Notes: generated by a model not told the origin, from the letters alone. Positions 1 to 12,725 are shown, numbered from the stretch's first letter. The stretch: DNA of 64,000 nt from Rugalucina vietnamica (GCA_964017185.1 OZ024872.1:38570188-38634187), one strand, 5' to 3'. Made by a program: numbers and translations.

Positions 1-480
1 ACGGACAGACGTTTACAGGAGCACGCGCTTTTTCGCGCCAAAAATGTTTTTCCGTTCTTTTAAAGTGACTAATGCAAATATTGAAACCAAACTAGAGCAG
101 ATGTGTTGCATACAAACCCGTCTAGTTGTCTGTGCTCAAGAGCACAATGATTTTTCAGGGGGTTCGCCATAACTGCCCAAGACGTGTGAAAAATGGCATA
201 TTTTGTATTTTTTTTTTGGCTGTGTGTCGAGATTGCTTGCAAAATAAGCCATTGTCAACCTTTTGGATTTAGTCCGTATGTAGTTAAATATGTCCTGAAC
301 CACCAGACATTAAATATTTTATATGTTTTCCAGTAAAAATAGCCAAGATTGTTTTTTTTTCTGAAGTGTATGGCAATTTCATGGTTACGGGGCGGTACAG
401 TCGTTTGTTACGGAGCGGAACAGACGAAATGACGCATTTCCATACGAAACGGAACAGACGTAGGCGAGCTTTAGAATACG
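1..480. repeat. Fragment of the fold-back family found at 3.5-10.3 kb
   Basis: Bases 1-46 are the reverse complement of about 10214-10259, which shares the GCGCGAAAAAGCGCG-type palindrome and the CCTGTAAACGTCTGTCCGT run. Bases 390-470 carry several ACGGAGCGGAACAGACG-like words that recur, in the other orientation, near 3530-3625 and 10240-10285. The left edge of the window therefore cuts a second copy of the same repeat family. No coding capacity is seen. Confidence 0.6.
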
Positions 481-519
481 GATAGAAACAGACGCTGTAT
501 CATACTATAATTTGAGCAA

Positions 520-2262
520 CGTTTGTCTGTTTGTTTGTTTGTTTGTTCCCCTACTCCTCCCATGTCCTTGGGCCGATCTTCACCAAACTTGGAGGGAAGG
601 TGGAGGGCGTCCCCGGATATGACCTTGAGGGGTTCATTTTTTGAATGGTCAAGGTCATCGAGGTCAAGGGTCAAATTTATGTTTTTTTTTCTGTTTGTTC
701 CCCGAATTCTCCCAGGTCCTTGGGCCGATCTTCACCAAACTTGGTGGGAAGGTTGAGGGCGGCCCCGGATATTAGCTCGAGGGGTTCATTTTTTTAAAGG
801 TCAATGTCATCGAGGTCAAAGGTCAAATTTCTGTATCTCGGCAGTCCTTGGTCCGATTTGCATGAAACTTGGTGAGTGTATACAGGTTGATCCCTGATTA
901 AGATTTATGGGTCCAATTGGGTCAATGGTCATCGAGGTCAAAGGTCAAATTTATGTTTTTTTCTGTTATCGGGGTCAAAGGTCAAGTTTCTGTATCTCGG
1001 CAGTCCTTGGTCCGATTTGCATGAAACTTGGTGAGTGTTTACAGGTTGATCCCTGATTAAGATTTATGGGTCCAATAGGGTCAAAGGTCATCAAGGTCAA
1101 AGGTCAAATTTATGTTGTTTTTTTTTTCTGTTTGTTTCTCCCAGGTCATTGGGCCGATCTTCACCAAACTTGGTGGGAAGGTTGAGGGCCGCCCCGGATA
1201 GAGGCTCGAGGGGTTCATTTTTAAAGGTCAAGGTCATCGTGGTCAAAGGTCAAATTTCTGTATCTCGGCAGTCCTTGGTCCGATTTGCATGAAACTTGGT
1301 GAGTGTATACAGGTTGATCCCTGATTAAGATTTATGGGTCAGGGGCAGATTTATGGGTCAGGGGTTCATTTTTTTTAAGGTCAATGTCATCGAGGTCAAA
1401 GGTCAAATTTCTGTATCTCGGCAGTCCTTGGTCCGATTTGCATGAAACTTGGTGAGTGTATACAGGTTGATCCCTGATTAAGATTTATGGGTCCAATTGG
1501 GTCAATGGTCATCGAGGTCAAAGGTCAAATTTATGTTTTTTTCTGTTATCGGGGTCAAAGGTCAAGTTTCTGTATCTCGGCAGTCCTTGGTCCGATTTGC
1601 ATGAAACTTGGTGAGTGTTTACAGGTTGATCCCTGATTAAGATTTATGGGTCCAATAGGGTCAAAGGTCATCAAGGTCAAAGGTCAAATTTATGTTGTTT
1701 TTTTTTTCTGTTTGTTTCTCCCAGGTCATTGGGCCGATCTTCACCAAACTTGGTGGGAAGGTTGAGGGCCGCCCCGGATATTGGCTCGAGGGGTTCATTT
1801 TTAAAGGTCAAGGTCATCGAGGTCAAAGGTCAAATTTCTGTATCTCGGCAGTCCTTGGTCCGATTTGCATGAAACTTGGTGAGTGTATACAGGTTGATCC
1901 CTGATTAAGATTTATGGGTCCAATTGAGTCAAAGGTCATCGAGGTCAAAGGTCAAATTTATGGGGGTTTTTCTGTTCCTCCCAGGTCCTTCTGCCGATCT
2001 TCACCAAAATTGGAGGGAAGGTGGATGGAGGCCCCGGATATTAGCTTGAGGGGTTCATTTTTTTAAAGGTCAAGGTCATCGAGGTCAAAGGTCAATTTTT
2101 TTTCTTCTGTTTGTTCCCCTACTTCTCCCATGTCCTTGGGCCAATCTTCACCAAACTTGGTGGGAAGGTGGAGGGCGGCCTCGGATATTAGCTCGAGGGG
2201 TTCATTTTTTGCAATCATCTTACTGCTACGTCGAGACGGGTAAAATTTACTAGTAGTAGAAA
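520..2262 (+). repeat. Tandem array of AGGTCA-rich bivalve-type repeat
   Basis: Units of two alternating modules. One begins CCCAGGTCCTTGGGCCGATC and ends near GAGGGGTTCATTTTT. The other contains CTGTATCTCGGCAGTCC and GATCCCTGATTAAGATTT. Both are joined by runs of AGGTCA half sites. The block from about 790 to 1340 is repeated at an offset of exactly 580 bp (813 to 1393, 935 to 1515, 1094 to 1674), with few differences, so that duplication is young. Short open frames here only reflect the repeat and are not genes. Confidence 0.85.
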
Positions 2263-3241
2263 TGTAAGATACAAACATGTTTTAGCTCACTCGAGCTTTC
2301 TGATTCACTATAGACAGCGGAATTTTTACAGACCCAGCGTCTGTCTGTCCATCTGTTCCTCACCATCCTGCTTAGCAAATATTTCACCACATTCATAGGG
2401 TGAATCAAACAATTTTAACCCAGGTGCAGTGTCATGAACAACTATGCCTTCTCAATCGGCCAGTATACAGTGGATCGCAGCTAGCTAGTGGCTGACAGTC
2501 GTTATTGTGTCCTTGTCACAGCTAGACGCACTAGCACTTCAATGAGTAATCAGGCAGCGGAAGCCATTTCCCGACAGGTTTCTGTCATGACATCTAAAAT
2601 TCTAAATCCTTACTTTAATAAATGTTTATGGCGGACGTCATAACAACATGGATTCATTCGATGCTTCATCATGTTCATATTCCGATGCTTCATCGTGTTA
2701 ATATGCACAAACATGGCTAAATAGTAATAAACTGCGAGTAAATCAAATAAGTAAGGTGCATGACAGAATCATATATGCTTACAAATCACGCCAAAGATTT
2801 TATCTCCCGCCGCAAGCTCCCTTTTGCGGCGTCTTGGCTGATTCTCACGCATCATTCATATATGGAAAGACTTTGGAATATATGACCGATGCTTTGGAGA
2901 GTACTCCCGCCGGTGTGTACGGAGGTGGGTGTTCGCTTGATGACTTTGCTTAAGGACTGAGTATGCAAACAGGGAACCTTTTCCTTTGGCCCAAATTCTA
3001 GGGTCTCTATATTACTAACGTATTCAGCACGAATGCCAGCCTTCCATATAGACCTCCGGTTAAAACAGACATGAGTCTTATTATCGGACCTTTTCAGACT
3101 TTTTTCAGTCTTTTATTTTAGAATTTATTGTTAGATATGCACTATTAGTGATACTATATTTAAAGGAGAAGAAAAGCCGTGATTGCCTCGTGATGCTGAG
3201 CACCAAGGAAGACATTTTTACCATTTTAACGCATTTGATAT
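2263..3241. other. Non-coding stretch, nothing recognised
   Basis: Unique-looking AT-rich DNA after the tandem array. A short open frame at 2756-2953 has no domain, splice context or family resemblance that I can see. Confidence 0.4.
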
Positions 3242-3312
3242 GGCGCGGCCTGGGCGAACCCACGACATCTCGCCCCCGAAGCGGGCGCTTTTACCACTGA
3301 GCTATCGGGACC
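3242..3312 (-). repeat. tRNA-like sequence (SINE head or tRNA pseudogene)
   Basis: Read on the minus strand, it starts GGTCCCGATAGCTCAGTGG, which contains a good Pol III box A (TAGCTCAGTGG). A five-pair anticodon stem CGCCC/GGGCG encloses a 7-nt loop with TTC at the anticodon place, followed by a box B-like GGGTTCGCCC. The base before the anticodon is C rather than the invariant U33, and the acceptor ends do not pair well. It is therefore more likely a tRNA-derived SINE head or dead tRNA than a working tRNA gene. Confidence 0.55.
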
Positions 3313-5095
3313 TCTCCCCCCTCTCTCTCTGATCTGCTGTTTGCCCCCAAACAACTTTTTGTTTTCACAACATAGTCGATGCTATTCTGTTACATGTACG
3401 ATGCTGATCCAGGTCACCAGGTGTATTCCATCTGGTCACGTTCGAGTGCTACAATACAGAAGGTTGCCGCAAAGTGTTATATTTGACATCACAGTGTTGT
3501 TCATGTAGTATTCATGGCCGTCTGTGACCGCTCCGTATGCTGATTCGTCTGTTTTTTTCGTAGGCTACGTCTGTTCCGCCCCGTAACATAAACGAATCTG
3601 TAGACTGTTCCGCTCCGTAATGTTTTTGTTGCTAAGCAACAAAATTCTGCTTAAACTACAAGGCTTCCATATCTGAAATTATGGTGTTTTGGAAGATAGT
3701 AGATGGACATGCAAGATCAATATAGTGGAGCAAATATGATTCAAAAAGTAGCTTAGAAATAGGAGTAGGTGGTCTACGGAGTACCACATTTGTTTCTATA
3801 TACCAAAATGTTCGTCTTGGTCTGTAGTTTTGAAATCCAGCGTTTGCCACCTTGGCAAACCTTGCATAATTCCAGTATTCAAGATGGCGTCCAAGATGGC
3901 TGCCGTTTCCTAAAACTAACCCTTACTCCAAAAATGCATCATATTTTTCATGTGTTTGCATTGTAATGGTATTTTACAGTCCCATTTCATGTAAGAATGA
4001 TATATTTGTATATTTCAAGTAAAACACCTGACAGTTGTAAAAATCATGTTTAAATTCACAAATGCACGTGCCCAAGGTTTTTTAACTAGGGATGTTTGTT
4101 TAATGGCTCATAATTTATGATCAGATAGTTATGGCTGCTTTTTTACTTCTTTTCTATCAAGTATAATATCTGTAAAGATTTTAGAGAAACAGAAATTGTT
4201 TCTATATATAAGCTTCATGCTTAAAAACAGGTTTTAGACATCCAATCCAACACGACAAAAACAACAAAAAGTACATATTTTCTTATATAAAATATGCTCT
4301 TCAATCGTATTTGTTTTTGATTCTATATACCATAGTGTTTGTCTCAGTCCTAGTTTGTAGCATAAAATCCAGTGTTTGCCACTTTAGCAAAGCACAGGCT
4401 AGCTCCAGTATTGAAGATGGCATCCAGGAAGGCCGTCAAAATATAGAATTTTGAAAAATGAGCCAGATATGTCCCTTGACTTTCTTTAAGTAATAAAAAG
4501 CTAAAATCAAGTTGTAAAACACTTAGAACATTTTCTTAATGTTATCTTCATGTGTGTTTTTCCTTGTTAAAACAAAGTTATTCAGACACCATAACCTTTT
4601 TATAACACTATTGTTGGGGTTCAAACCAATCTTTGTGTTAGCTATATTCAATTTTTGTTATAGCGAGAGTAAAGGATATAGACATATACCAAAGGTAGTA
4701 TGAAATGACCATTTGGAGTCCAGCTATGATCAGTGCTATATCCAAAACTATGTTTCTTGAATCGAGTTATAGGAAGGTCCAGATGTATTTATTCTAGAAA
4801 TGTGTGGAATTTTCTTGACCGGCAAGAAAAAGATCAACAAAGAAAACTTATTTTCTTGTACATCATTAGCTCCGCAATCTTATTACAAATGTTATTCACA
4901 AATTCTGGTTCTGCAATTCTTAATATAACTTTGGTGCAGTATTAATCTTACAATTAATAAAACCTTGGTGCAGACATGGATGTACAATATGGCACTATAT
5001 AAAACAAAATAATACCAAACCATGTTTTGTTTTGACACTATAATCATATGTAGGTTCTAATTCTTCATTTACTGATTATGCTTTGAGTATTTATG

Positions 5096-5520
5096 TACAA
5101 GGTTTATGCAAACTGTGGTGCCATAAGAACTGTAAATCCACTTATCAGAGAATTAAAGCAAAACAGTAGAGAGGTAAAGTCAAACATAAGAAATGATTAG
5201 ACTAACCCTAGAAGTACCATATCATTTACAAAGTATTTTATTGGAAGAATAATTGCTTATTTGTGGCGAGGTTTGTGACCTGTTAGAAATGAAAGTAAAG
5301 TAAGTGGAAGCTGGTCGATGTTAGCATGCGCAATGGGTGATTGTAACATTGATGTATTTATAAGAGTTGTTGAAGCACAGGGAAAGGCAATTACTTCAAA
5401 GTGCTATACATACATGTACTAATGGACCTTCCAAATGGTGACTTAGTTGCAGCTGGAGCAATATATTGTGCAGTAAAAAGAGCTGTTTGCTCAATGGCAC
5501 TGAGTATGAAAGTTCAATAA
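5096..5520 (+). pseudogene. Decayed coding-like relic inside the fold-back element
   Basis: Several frames stay open for 30-45 codons with protein-like composition and are then cut by stops. From 5101 a frame reads on to a TAG near 5200. From about 5284 another reads NESKVSGSWSMLACAMGDCN and on to a stop near 5420. A third begins MDLPNGDLVAAGAIYCAV near 5421. No intact ORF or catalytic motif can be assembled. It may be the remains of a transposon-encoded protein; I do not recognise the family. Confidence 0.3.
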
Positions 5521-8500
5521 TGATCGAAAATCAAGTTGTAGAGTTATCCAATTAATAGACAAATTTAAACACCTGGAGTTAGAAAGCTGGGTTATATACT
5601 GTTAATTTCCAATGAGCGTGGACAAACGAATTTACCTGTTTTTTCAAACTGTAGTCAGTCAGTCAGTCAGTGTAGAAGAAAAATCAATACTGTCACTTGG
5701 ATACTTACAGTATCAGTGCACAGAAAAATCTATTGTTTGTCTTCATAATTATAACTCTATACATGGAAATATGATAACCAGCGAACACTAGAAATCCAAA
5801 TCAAAACAAACTTCCTCAAATAAACTTTATACATACCTAAAGAAAGTGAAAATATGCAAATAAAATTGATATAATAATTTCATGTTGTTTACTTCTTTTT
5901 TTTTTTCTTTGCCTTGACCATGCTGATTCACAAAGGGTAAATGTTCTAATTTAAGACACTTTGTGTAAATTGATTGGTCAGTATCTTACAAGTGAAGTCT
6001 TATCAATGAAACTTTTTACAATGATAGTCCATGCTCATTGGAAATTTACAGTAACATAGAATGTTATAAAAACAATCCATATAAAGAGCCTTTTTATTTA
6101 ATTATGGTCAGAATTATCATTTACATCCACTTAATAGAAAGCTGGGTTATGTGACATAGAATGTTATAAAACAAACAATATATAAAAGGTACAAGTAGCC
6201 AATGATCAGGAAAATGAGCAATCAGAAAGAAATTTCCACTCCGAAAGCCGAGGTGGGAAAACTAAATTGACAATTAGGTACTTATAAAAAGAGCCTTTTT
6301 ATTTAAAGTTATGGTCCAAATTATCATTTACGTATTGAGATTGATTTGGTACGAATCAGTGTGGCTGAAGCGCTGAATATGTTTGATCAACTATAAAAAT
6401 TAAACCAAACCATTTCAGCTGATTATACACACAGGCTTCTTGTAAATAATAGCAGAAGATACGATAAATCATAAAACTATCGGTATGTTTATAAATGGTA
6501 TTCTTAGAAACATTGAAATTGTAATGGATCAATATGCCACCATTGCAAGCCTTTCAAGCTATTTTACTGTACTAGACAAATGGTCGGCTTCAAGTGTAAG
6601 GAATGAAAGATTTGCTAATGCTTCAGACATATAGGCTGAGCTTCAGTAGACTTGCACTGTCTTTAAGTTGCTTGTAATATTACAAAGCAGCAATTTCTAT
6701 TGCATACCCAAAACATGTAGGTCTTATTGTTCATGATCAAATAGTAGACTCTTTGATAGCTTATCTTCGATATACGATTACATACCCTGAAATGAGGCGA
6801 ATTTTATCATCAGCACACAAGCTAACATTCCCTCAGTGGAACCGTCCCCTCAGAAATTACGTCAGAAATCAGGGGGTATGCTTATACTGGGAGTTACCGA
6901 TAACTTTGACAATAACGAAAAGGCAGTAGATGTAAACTTACCAAACATGCAATGACCTCTATCGTTCTGATTGCGCCATTTCCTGGTTGTTATTTTCATT
7001 TAGCTTTGTTATCACATTATACAGGGTCCTGAAACGAATATAGATCGGCACCATCTAGGTGAAGATTTAGAACACTCGGAGGATCATAGGTGGTCTAAGT
7101 TCGTAACAAAAACAGTTTGTCTTTAAACTCACTGTGCGCAGAGAAGGCAATATTGTTGATGGCTAAAAAGCTACCTCGACAGATAAAAGTTTCGCGTTTA
7201 TTGCCTGAGGTGTGCCTATCAACTGCATATTTGGCGGAATGGGTTGCACTATGTTCAAGAACTGAAATCACCATCAGACTTTAGATTTGAATAGGACAAT
7301 GAATGATAAAATAAAATGCTTAGTATTATTGGTAACACTATCAGTTGCAGCTCCAGAGCTATTGAATGACACTGTTTGCTAACCTAAAGAAATGAGTGAT
7401 GAATACAGCACAAGCTCTATGTGTCGACAACCATACACTGTGGAAATTAATGTGCATGTAGTTATATACACAAATGTGCATACTATCTTTTCAGGCATGT
7501 TGACAGAGGAAAATTGCAGTGATTCAGATTATTAAAAGGAATTTAAGTAGCATCTTTTCAAGCATACATGTACTCCAGCCCTTACCCCATGCATTTCTAG
7601 ATTTGTATGCATAATGTAATATTGAAAAAGAAATATATACATAAAAATATTTTTAAAAAGATAGATCTAAGTGTTTTAGCTTGATTTTTTTAACTGTTTT
7701 GTTAGTAAAAAAAGGTTAAAGGACACATGCGGCTTATTTTTCGAAATGTTTTGTTTTGACGGCCTTCTTGGATGCCCTTTTGAAACCGGAGTTATGCTGG
7801 GTTTGCAGAGGTGGCCAACGCTGGATTTAAAAGCTTCAAACCTTCATAAGCTTGCAAGACAAAATATTTGGTATATAGAATCAATAACAATCACGATTCA
7901 AGAGCCTATAATGTATAGGAAAATATGTATTTTTCGTTCTTTTTTGCCTTGTCAGTGAGACCTTACTCCATTCATATCTAGAATATATATGCATAATGTA
8001 GTTTTAACAATGGAAAACACATGAAAATAACAATAATAAGATAACTCTAAGTGTTTATAGCTCAATTTAAGCATATTTGTTTCTAAACAAAAGTCAAGGG
8101 ACATATGTGTCTCATTTTTTTCAGAATTGTAAATTTTGACGGCCTTCTTGGGTGCCATCTTGAATACTGGAGCTATCTTGTGTTTTACAGAGGTGGCAGA
8201 CACTGTATTTTTATGCTACAAACTAAGATCATCACAAACACTATGGTATATAGAATCAGTAACTAATTAGATTTTAGAGCGTACTTTGTATAGGAAAATA
8301 TGTACTTTTTGTTGTTTTTTCCGTGTTGGGTTGGATGTCTAAAACCTGTTTTTAAGCATGAATATTATATATAGAAACAATTTCTGTTTCTATAAAATCT
8401 TTACAGATATTATATTTGATAGAAAAGAAGTAAAATAGCAGCCATAACTATCTGATCATAAATAATGAGCCATTAAACAAACATTCCGAGGTGAAAAACC

Positions 8501-8796
8501 TTGGGCACGTGCATTTGTGAATTTAAATATGATTTTTACAATTGTTTTACCTAAACTGTCAGGTTTTTTACTTGAAATAGACAAATACATCATTCTTACA
8601 TGAAATGGGGCATTAAAATACCATTACAGTGCAAACAAATGAAAACTATGATGCATTTTTGTATAGGGGTTGATTTTAAGAAACGGCAGCCATCTTGGAC
8701 GCCATCTTGAATACTGAAGTTATGCAAGGTTTGCCAAGGTGGCAAACGCTGGATTTTTAAACTACAGACCAATACGAACACTTTGGTTTATAGAAA

Positions 8797-10095
8797 CCCG
8801 GGGGGGGGGGGGGGCACTCCCTGGTAAGCAGTGTACCGATGCGTGATCAAAAAAACGATGAGAAAGGGTACTTTTTTTCAAGAAGGGCAGTGCGCAGCGC
8901 TGACATCATTTAGGGTAGGCAAAATGTCGTTTTTGTGGAAAAAGGGTATGTTTTTTACAATTCTGCTAAAACGCTGTGAAAAGGGGTGGACCGAGGCGTC
9001 CTTGGCCGATATGTTTTGGGCCGAAATGACTAAAATGTCTAAAAACTAAGGGATAAAATATGATTTTCCCTTTCTGTTCAATAATGTGTGTTGCTTCAAT
9101 AGAAATTATTGTTTCTGCTAATTGAGTAGTTCATACAAATAAAAATGGTTTGTATTAAATCTTGTCTTTTGTACCTTGTTCTCCATAATGCTTGCTATAT
9201 GTAAGTGCTTGGTATTTATCTACTATATCAAGATTTATTTCAAGTATGTATAGAAGCCTAGTGGTGTAGTGGGAAAGCTGCTTGCCTTGTAAACCAGGGC
9301 TCAATTCCAGGCTTCTCCAGTTTTTCGTACAAGACTTAAACTAATTTCCTATCGCCATATTACCTTAGCTGTTTAGTGGGACAAAACACAAAATTAACCA
9401 ACCAACCATTATTTCATATATATTTGTGTCAATTTTCTGTGTACATTTGAACAAATTCAGATGCTGAGGGCAAAGCTTGAAAGCCCTGAAACAATTTAAA
9501 CCCCCAATACTTTATTACTGACAGTTCCAAGGCGATACTTCCTCTGTGGTTAGTCTGTTTCTCGTTTCAGTGATGACAATTTCTTTTGTATGTGCATTTT
9601 AAGGTTTACCATCTTTTCTTATTGTACCTGTATGTTGCCTATTTGTAACTTTAGCTATTTCATGTGTTGATTGCATGACCAAATGTTTGTTTATGATCAT
9701 ATCAGTTCCACATTTTTAAGCATTTTAACCCAACAGAGCCAAAGTCTCAAAGGTGATCTTATAGGATAGGCAGGTACCTGGCATCCATCTTCTGTTACTG
9801 TAGTCTGTCTATATTTTAAAATTACTTCTCTGAAGCCATCAGGCAGATTGTTTTCATATTACACATATAGCATCTTCACGTGGTTATAAAAGAATTATTG
9901 CATTCCAGTGTTTTAGTTGACTACAGTGGAAAGGGGTACTTTTTGACGGGACACAGTGGAAAGGGTCACATTTTAAAGCAAACACAGTGAAAAGGGGGGT
10001 CAAATTTTAGATGTCGATCACACTGTTTAGGGTATGTTCAACAATCCTTTGATCACGCATCGGTACACTGCTTACCAGGGAGTGCCCTCCCCGGG
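8797..10095. mobile_element. Nested TIR element (G-run ends) with 7-bp target duplication
   Basis: The left end reads CCCGGG and a long G run, then GCACTCCCTGGTAAGCAGTG and TACCGATGCGTGATCAAA. The right end (about 10037-10095) is its reverse complement. The flanks carry ATAGAAA on both sides (8790-8796 and 10096-10102). Removing the element restores the sequence of the opposite arm of the fold-back structure (GTTTCTAT next to GTGGTCTACGGAGTACC at 3766-3797). It holds a SINE (9255-9408) and a repeat fragment at about 9455-9680, but no transposase ORF, so it is non-autonomous. Confidence 0.75.
9255..9408 (+). repeat. tRNA-derived SINE (family 1, copy 1)
   Basis: The head GCCTAGTGGTGTAGTGGG has a box A-like motif, and GGGCTCAATTCCAGGC is the box B region. 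The body and tail share CAGGCTTCTYCAGTTTKTCG, ACCTTAGCTGTT and the GGGA...AAA end with the copy at 23099. The tail runs into AACCAACCAACC. It is nested in the G-run TIR element. Confidence 0.65.
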
Positions 10096-10330
10096 ATAGA
10101 AACAAATGTGGTACTCCGTAGACCACCCCCTTGAAAGATAGCCCCTGATATTTGCTCCACTAATATAACAATACATTCGAAGCGTACAGTTTTGGATGAA
10201 AAACTGTACAAAACATTTTTGGCGCGAAAAAGCGCGTGCTCCTGTAAACGTCTGTCCGTTCCGTAACCGTCTGTTCCGCATACGCTCGGATATACACTGT
10301 GAAATAAGGTTCGCTTTAATGATATTCACC

Positions 10331-11703
10331 AGGAAAACATTTTACAACAAAAAAATCTGTTTATTGCACGGACATGTTTTCCTCAGATGACCCGGTCGAG
10401 GATACTGGCTTAATGTCGAACACAACCATGAACGCAATCATAGAACTGATTAAAATAACAAAACTATGAACCGTGTAGTTTAAATTAGCTTTTACTTCCC
10501 ATAAACATTTAACTTTTTCAGATTTTTGATGTAATTTATGGCTCCTGACCTTAAGAAAACATTTTGTATATGTTCAGTCCCTTTTATAAAGCCTTGTTTT
10601 CAATGAAAATGGTTAATATTGTTAAACGAAAGAGAATTAACAATTTATGTTCCGAATGCAACACATTAGTAGTATATATTTTTGACAATTATTACATTTC
10701 AAGAAAGGGTAAATTTTACATTCATATCATAAGGACCCACATCAATTGAACACGGAAAAGTCAAAGTATTATGGTAAGCTGCACGTTTCTGATCAGTTCA
10801 AATAGCCCTGGGCTTATACTTTACTGGGTGTGTGTTGATACCTGTGTATATGCGCATTGAACTCCCTAAATCCCTATATATGCGTTGTTTGCCTGCAAAC
10901 AACTTTTCAAGATAAGTGCCCAGCATGTCATCATGTTAACATGTAAATGTATAAGACCCACTGTATCTGCAATTGAGATGAGTGTGGGAGCATGTCGTTT
11001 GCTGGGATAAGGTCGGGAGGGGCTATGGGCAAAAATGCCCTTTAAGTTTCAAATGGCTCCTTTAATTGGAAAACATGGCCATTTTTATTATGTAAGGAGA
11101 TACGCGATAATTGTTTTAGACGGTTTATCCCAAAATGGTCCCTCCAATTTTAGAGCCTGCGTTTGCTTCCACTCAGAACAGTTTCACGGCGGTTTTCCAG
11201 ATACAACCAACGCGATTGGGAACAACCAAATCCAGGTGAAATCAATAATTGACATTAGGGAGTACATGTAAGCACGTGTCTCTGAACACATTGCCACAGA
11301 TCAGAAGACATATAAATGACTATTGCCAGGTAGGATATCAATTTTATCCGTTTGTTGTACTCGTTCGCGTCAAAAGGCGGACTAACCAAAACACTGTCAT
11401 GAAGAAGCTATATTCATAGGCGTATGAACGAAATCACATCGCTAAAATTGCAGCGTAGGTGTTCCGAAACCAGCAGAAAAGTGCACGCGCATTAGCCTCG
11501 TTATGACACGCCTGTCTGGTGTGTGTTATTTACATGACACCCCATGGAAACATGCGAAATCTACATTCTTATGACATGTTTCATATGTCAAGATCTGCCA
11601 GCTTATTTGTATGTTTTCCACGCCTCAGATAGTTTCTGTCAATTATCATAAGTAAACATCTCAAGTTAGATATGCTGAACATTGGAAAGAAGTGTGCAAA
11701 ATG
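10331..11703. other. Gene-free stretch
   Basis: AT-rich DNA to the right of the fold-back element. Short open frames at 10564-10749 and 11035-11271 show no recognisable domain or splice structure. Nothing else is supported. Confidence 0.4.
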
Positions 11704-11937
11704 TGCCACTGCATGAGAAAACCAACAATTTTGGATTCCGACCAGGTCCGACACAAACCAACCTGTACAAGTACAGAAGATGGTTAGAGGCTGGAAATTT
11801 TGACTTTAAATTAGAAGGAATAGGAATTGTACTATCCGTGAAGCGAAATCAAAGGCGCTGATCAGCTTCAAAGTTACTCCTTAGCTGATCTGTCTTTGTT
11901 TTCGCATATGCAAAATGTTGGTTTTATCACGATGTAT
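11704..11937 (+). mobile_element. MITE family A copy A1
   Basis: The TIR-like ends are GCATGAGAAAACCAACAATT and, inverted, the AATGTTGGTTTTATCACG end. Internal landmarks match the family: GACCAGGTCCGACACAAACC, the ACTATCCGTGAAGCGAAA box, and the palindrome. The palindrome is decayed here: AGCTTCAAAGTTACTCCTTA replaces a clean inverted centre. Confidence 0.7.
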
Positions 11938-12515
11938 GCAAAATATGACAGAAAATACACATTATCAGACAATTGCGTGAACAGCATCGTGCTCACAAGA
12001 CAATGCAATCACACAATATCATAGTATTCTTGCAATATACTCTGTCTTGGTATTAATTTTGAATTTTATCTGGTCCGAGAAAGGTCTTTTTTGTTTTCGG
12101 CTTTTATAGCCTAATCGGGCTTTTACTTGATATCACAGGCGTAAGCAAACATGCACAAAACGCGGTTCTTCTGGTCATAAAGGGCTAGTAGAGCTATAAG
12201 GCTGTATAAAAGCCCAAAATCGGCTTTTTCCAGACCTGTCCATAGTGGGATAGGAGGGCGTTACAGAGTTGCGTCCTCGAGAAAGCGACTTTAAATCGCA
12301 AAAACACTGGCTTATTCCAACGAATCGGTGGCTACGTCCCGATATGACATACACTTGTTGACTGAGAGGTAACAAGCAGTCCGTATATTTCTCACGGCTC
12401 AATTGGTGGGTCGTTAGAAAAATCTTTTTAAGTACTATTAGATCTATATGGTTCATTGGCTTCGATTCGCTCTGGACGTTGTGAGGTCGTCATGGTCTGT
12501 CACCATTAAATGAGG
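11938..12515. other. Gene-free stretch before minisatellite
   Basis: No recognisable gene or repeat. A minus-strand open frame at 12175-12456 (93 codons) lacks any domain and probably reflects chance. Confidence 0.35.
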
Positions 12516-12519
12516 CTTG

Positions 12520-12725
12520 TATAGGGTATTTTGGGATACGGGATATTTGTCTATTTTTAAGGGATACTGGGATATTTGTGTGTGTGTGTTTTTTTTTATT
12601 TTGGGATATGGGATATTCAGGAATTTTGGGATATGGGATATTGGAATTTATTTTGGGATACGAGCTAAATTTATTTTGGGATATGGGATATTTTGGAGGG
12701 TTTATTTTAGGATATGGAATATTGC
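12520..12725 (+). repeat. Degenerate GGGATATGGGATATT minisatellite
   Basis: About ten imperfect repeats of TTTTGGGATAYGGGATATT with variable spacers. It produces overlapping glycine/tyrosine/isoleucine-rich open frames on both strands (12490-12831, 12517-12750, 12578-12847), which are repeat artefacts rather than genes. Confidence 0.75.

Larger units (their letters stand above)
3500..10330. mobile_element. Large fold-back element with about 1 kb inverted arms
   Basis: The left arm (about 3530-4590) is repeated inverted in the right arm (about 7985-8796, resuming 10096-10260). Matched pairs are 3797-3900 with 8680-8795, 4020-4110 with 8495-8575, 4160-4290 with 8300-8430, 4310-4445 with 8135-8285, and 4520-4590 with 7985-8050. 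Each arm contains about two degenerate tandem units built around GTTTGCCAC...AAGATGGC, and an extra half unit lies at 7735-7960. The interior (4.6-7.7 kb) is AT-rich with stop-ridden coding-like remnants but no intact transposase. The outer ends are not resolved. The overall form (long arms with sub-repeats) resembles a fold-back DNA transposon; the class is inference. Confidence 0.65.

Noticed and set aside
3242-3312. Functional tRNA-Glu(TTC) gene
   Set aside because: Position 33 is not U and the acceptor stem does not close; better explained as a tRNA-derived repeat.
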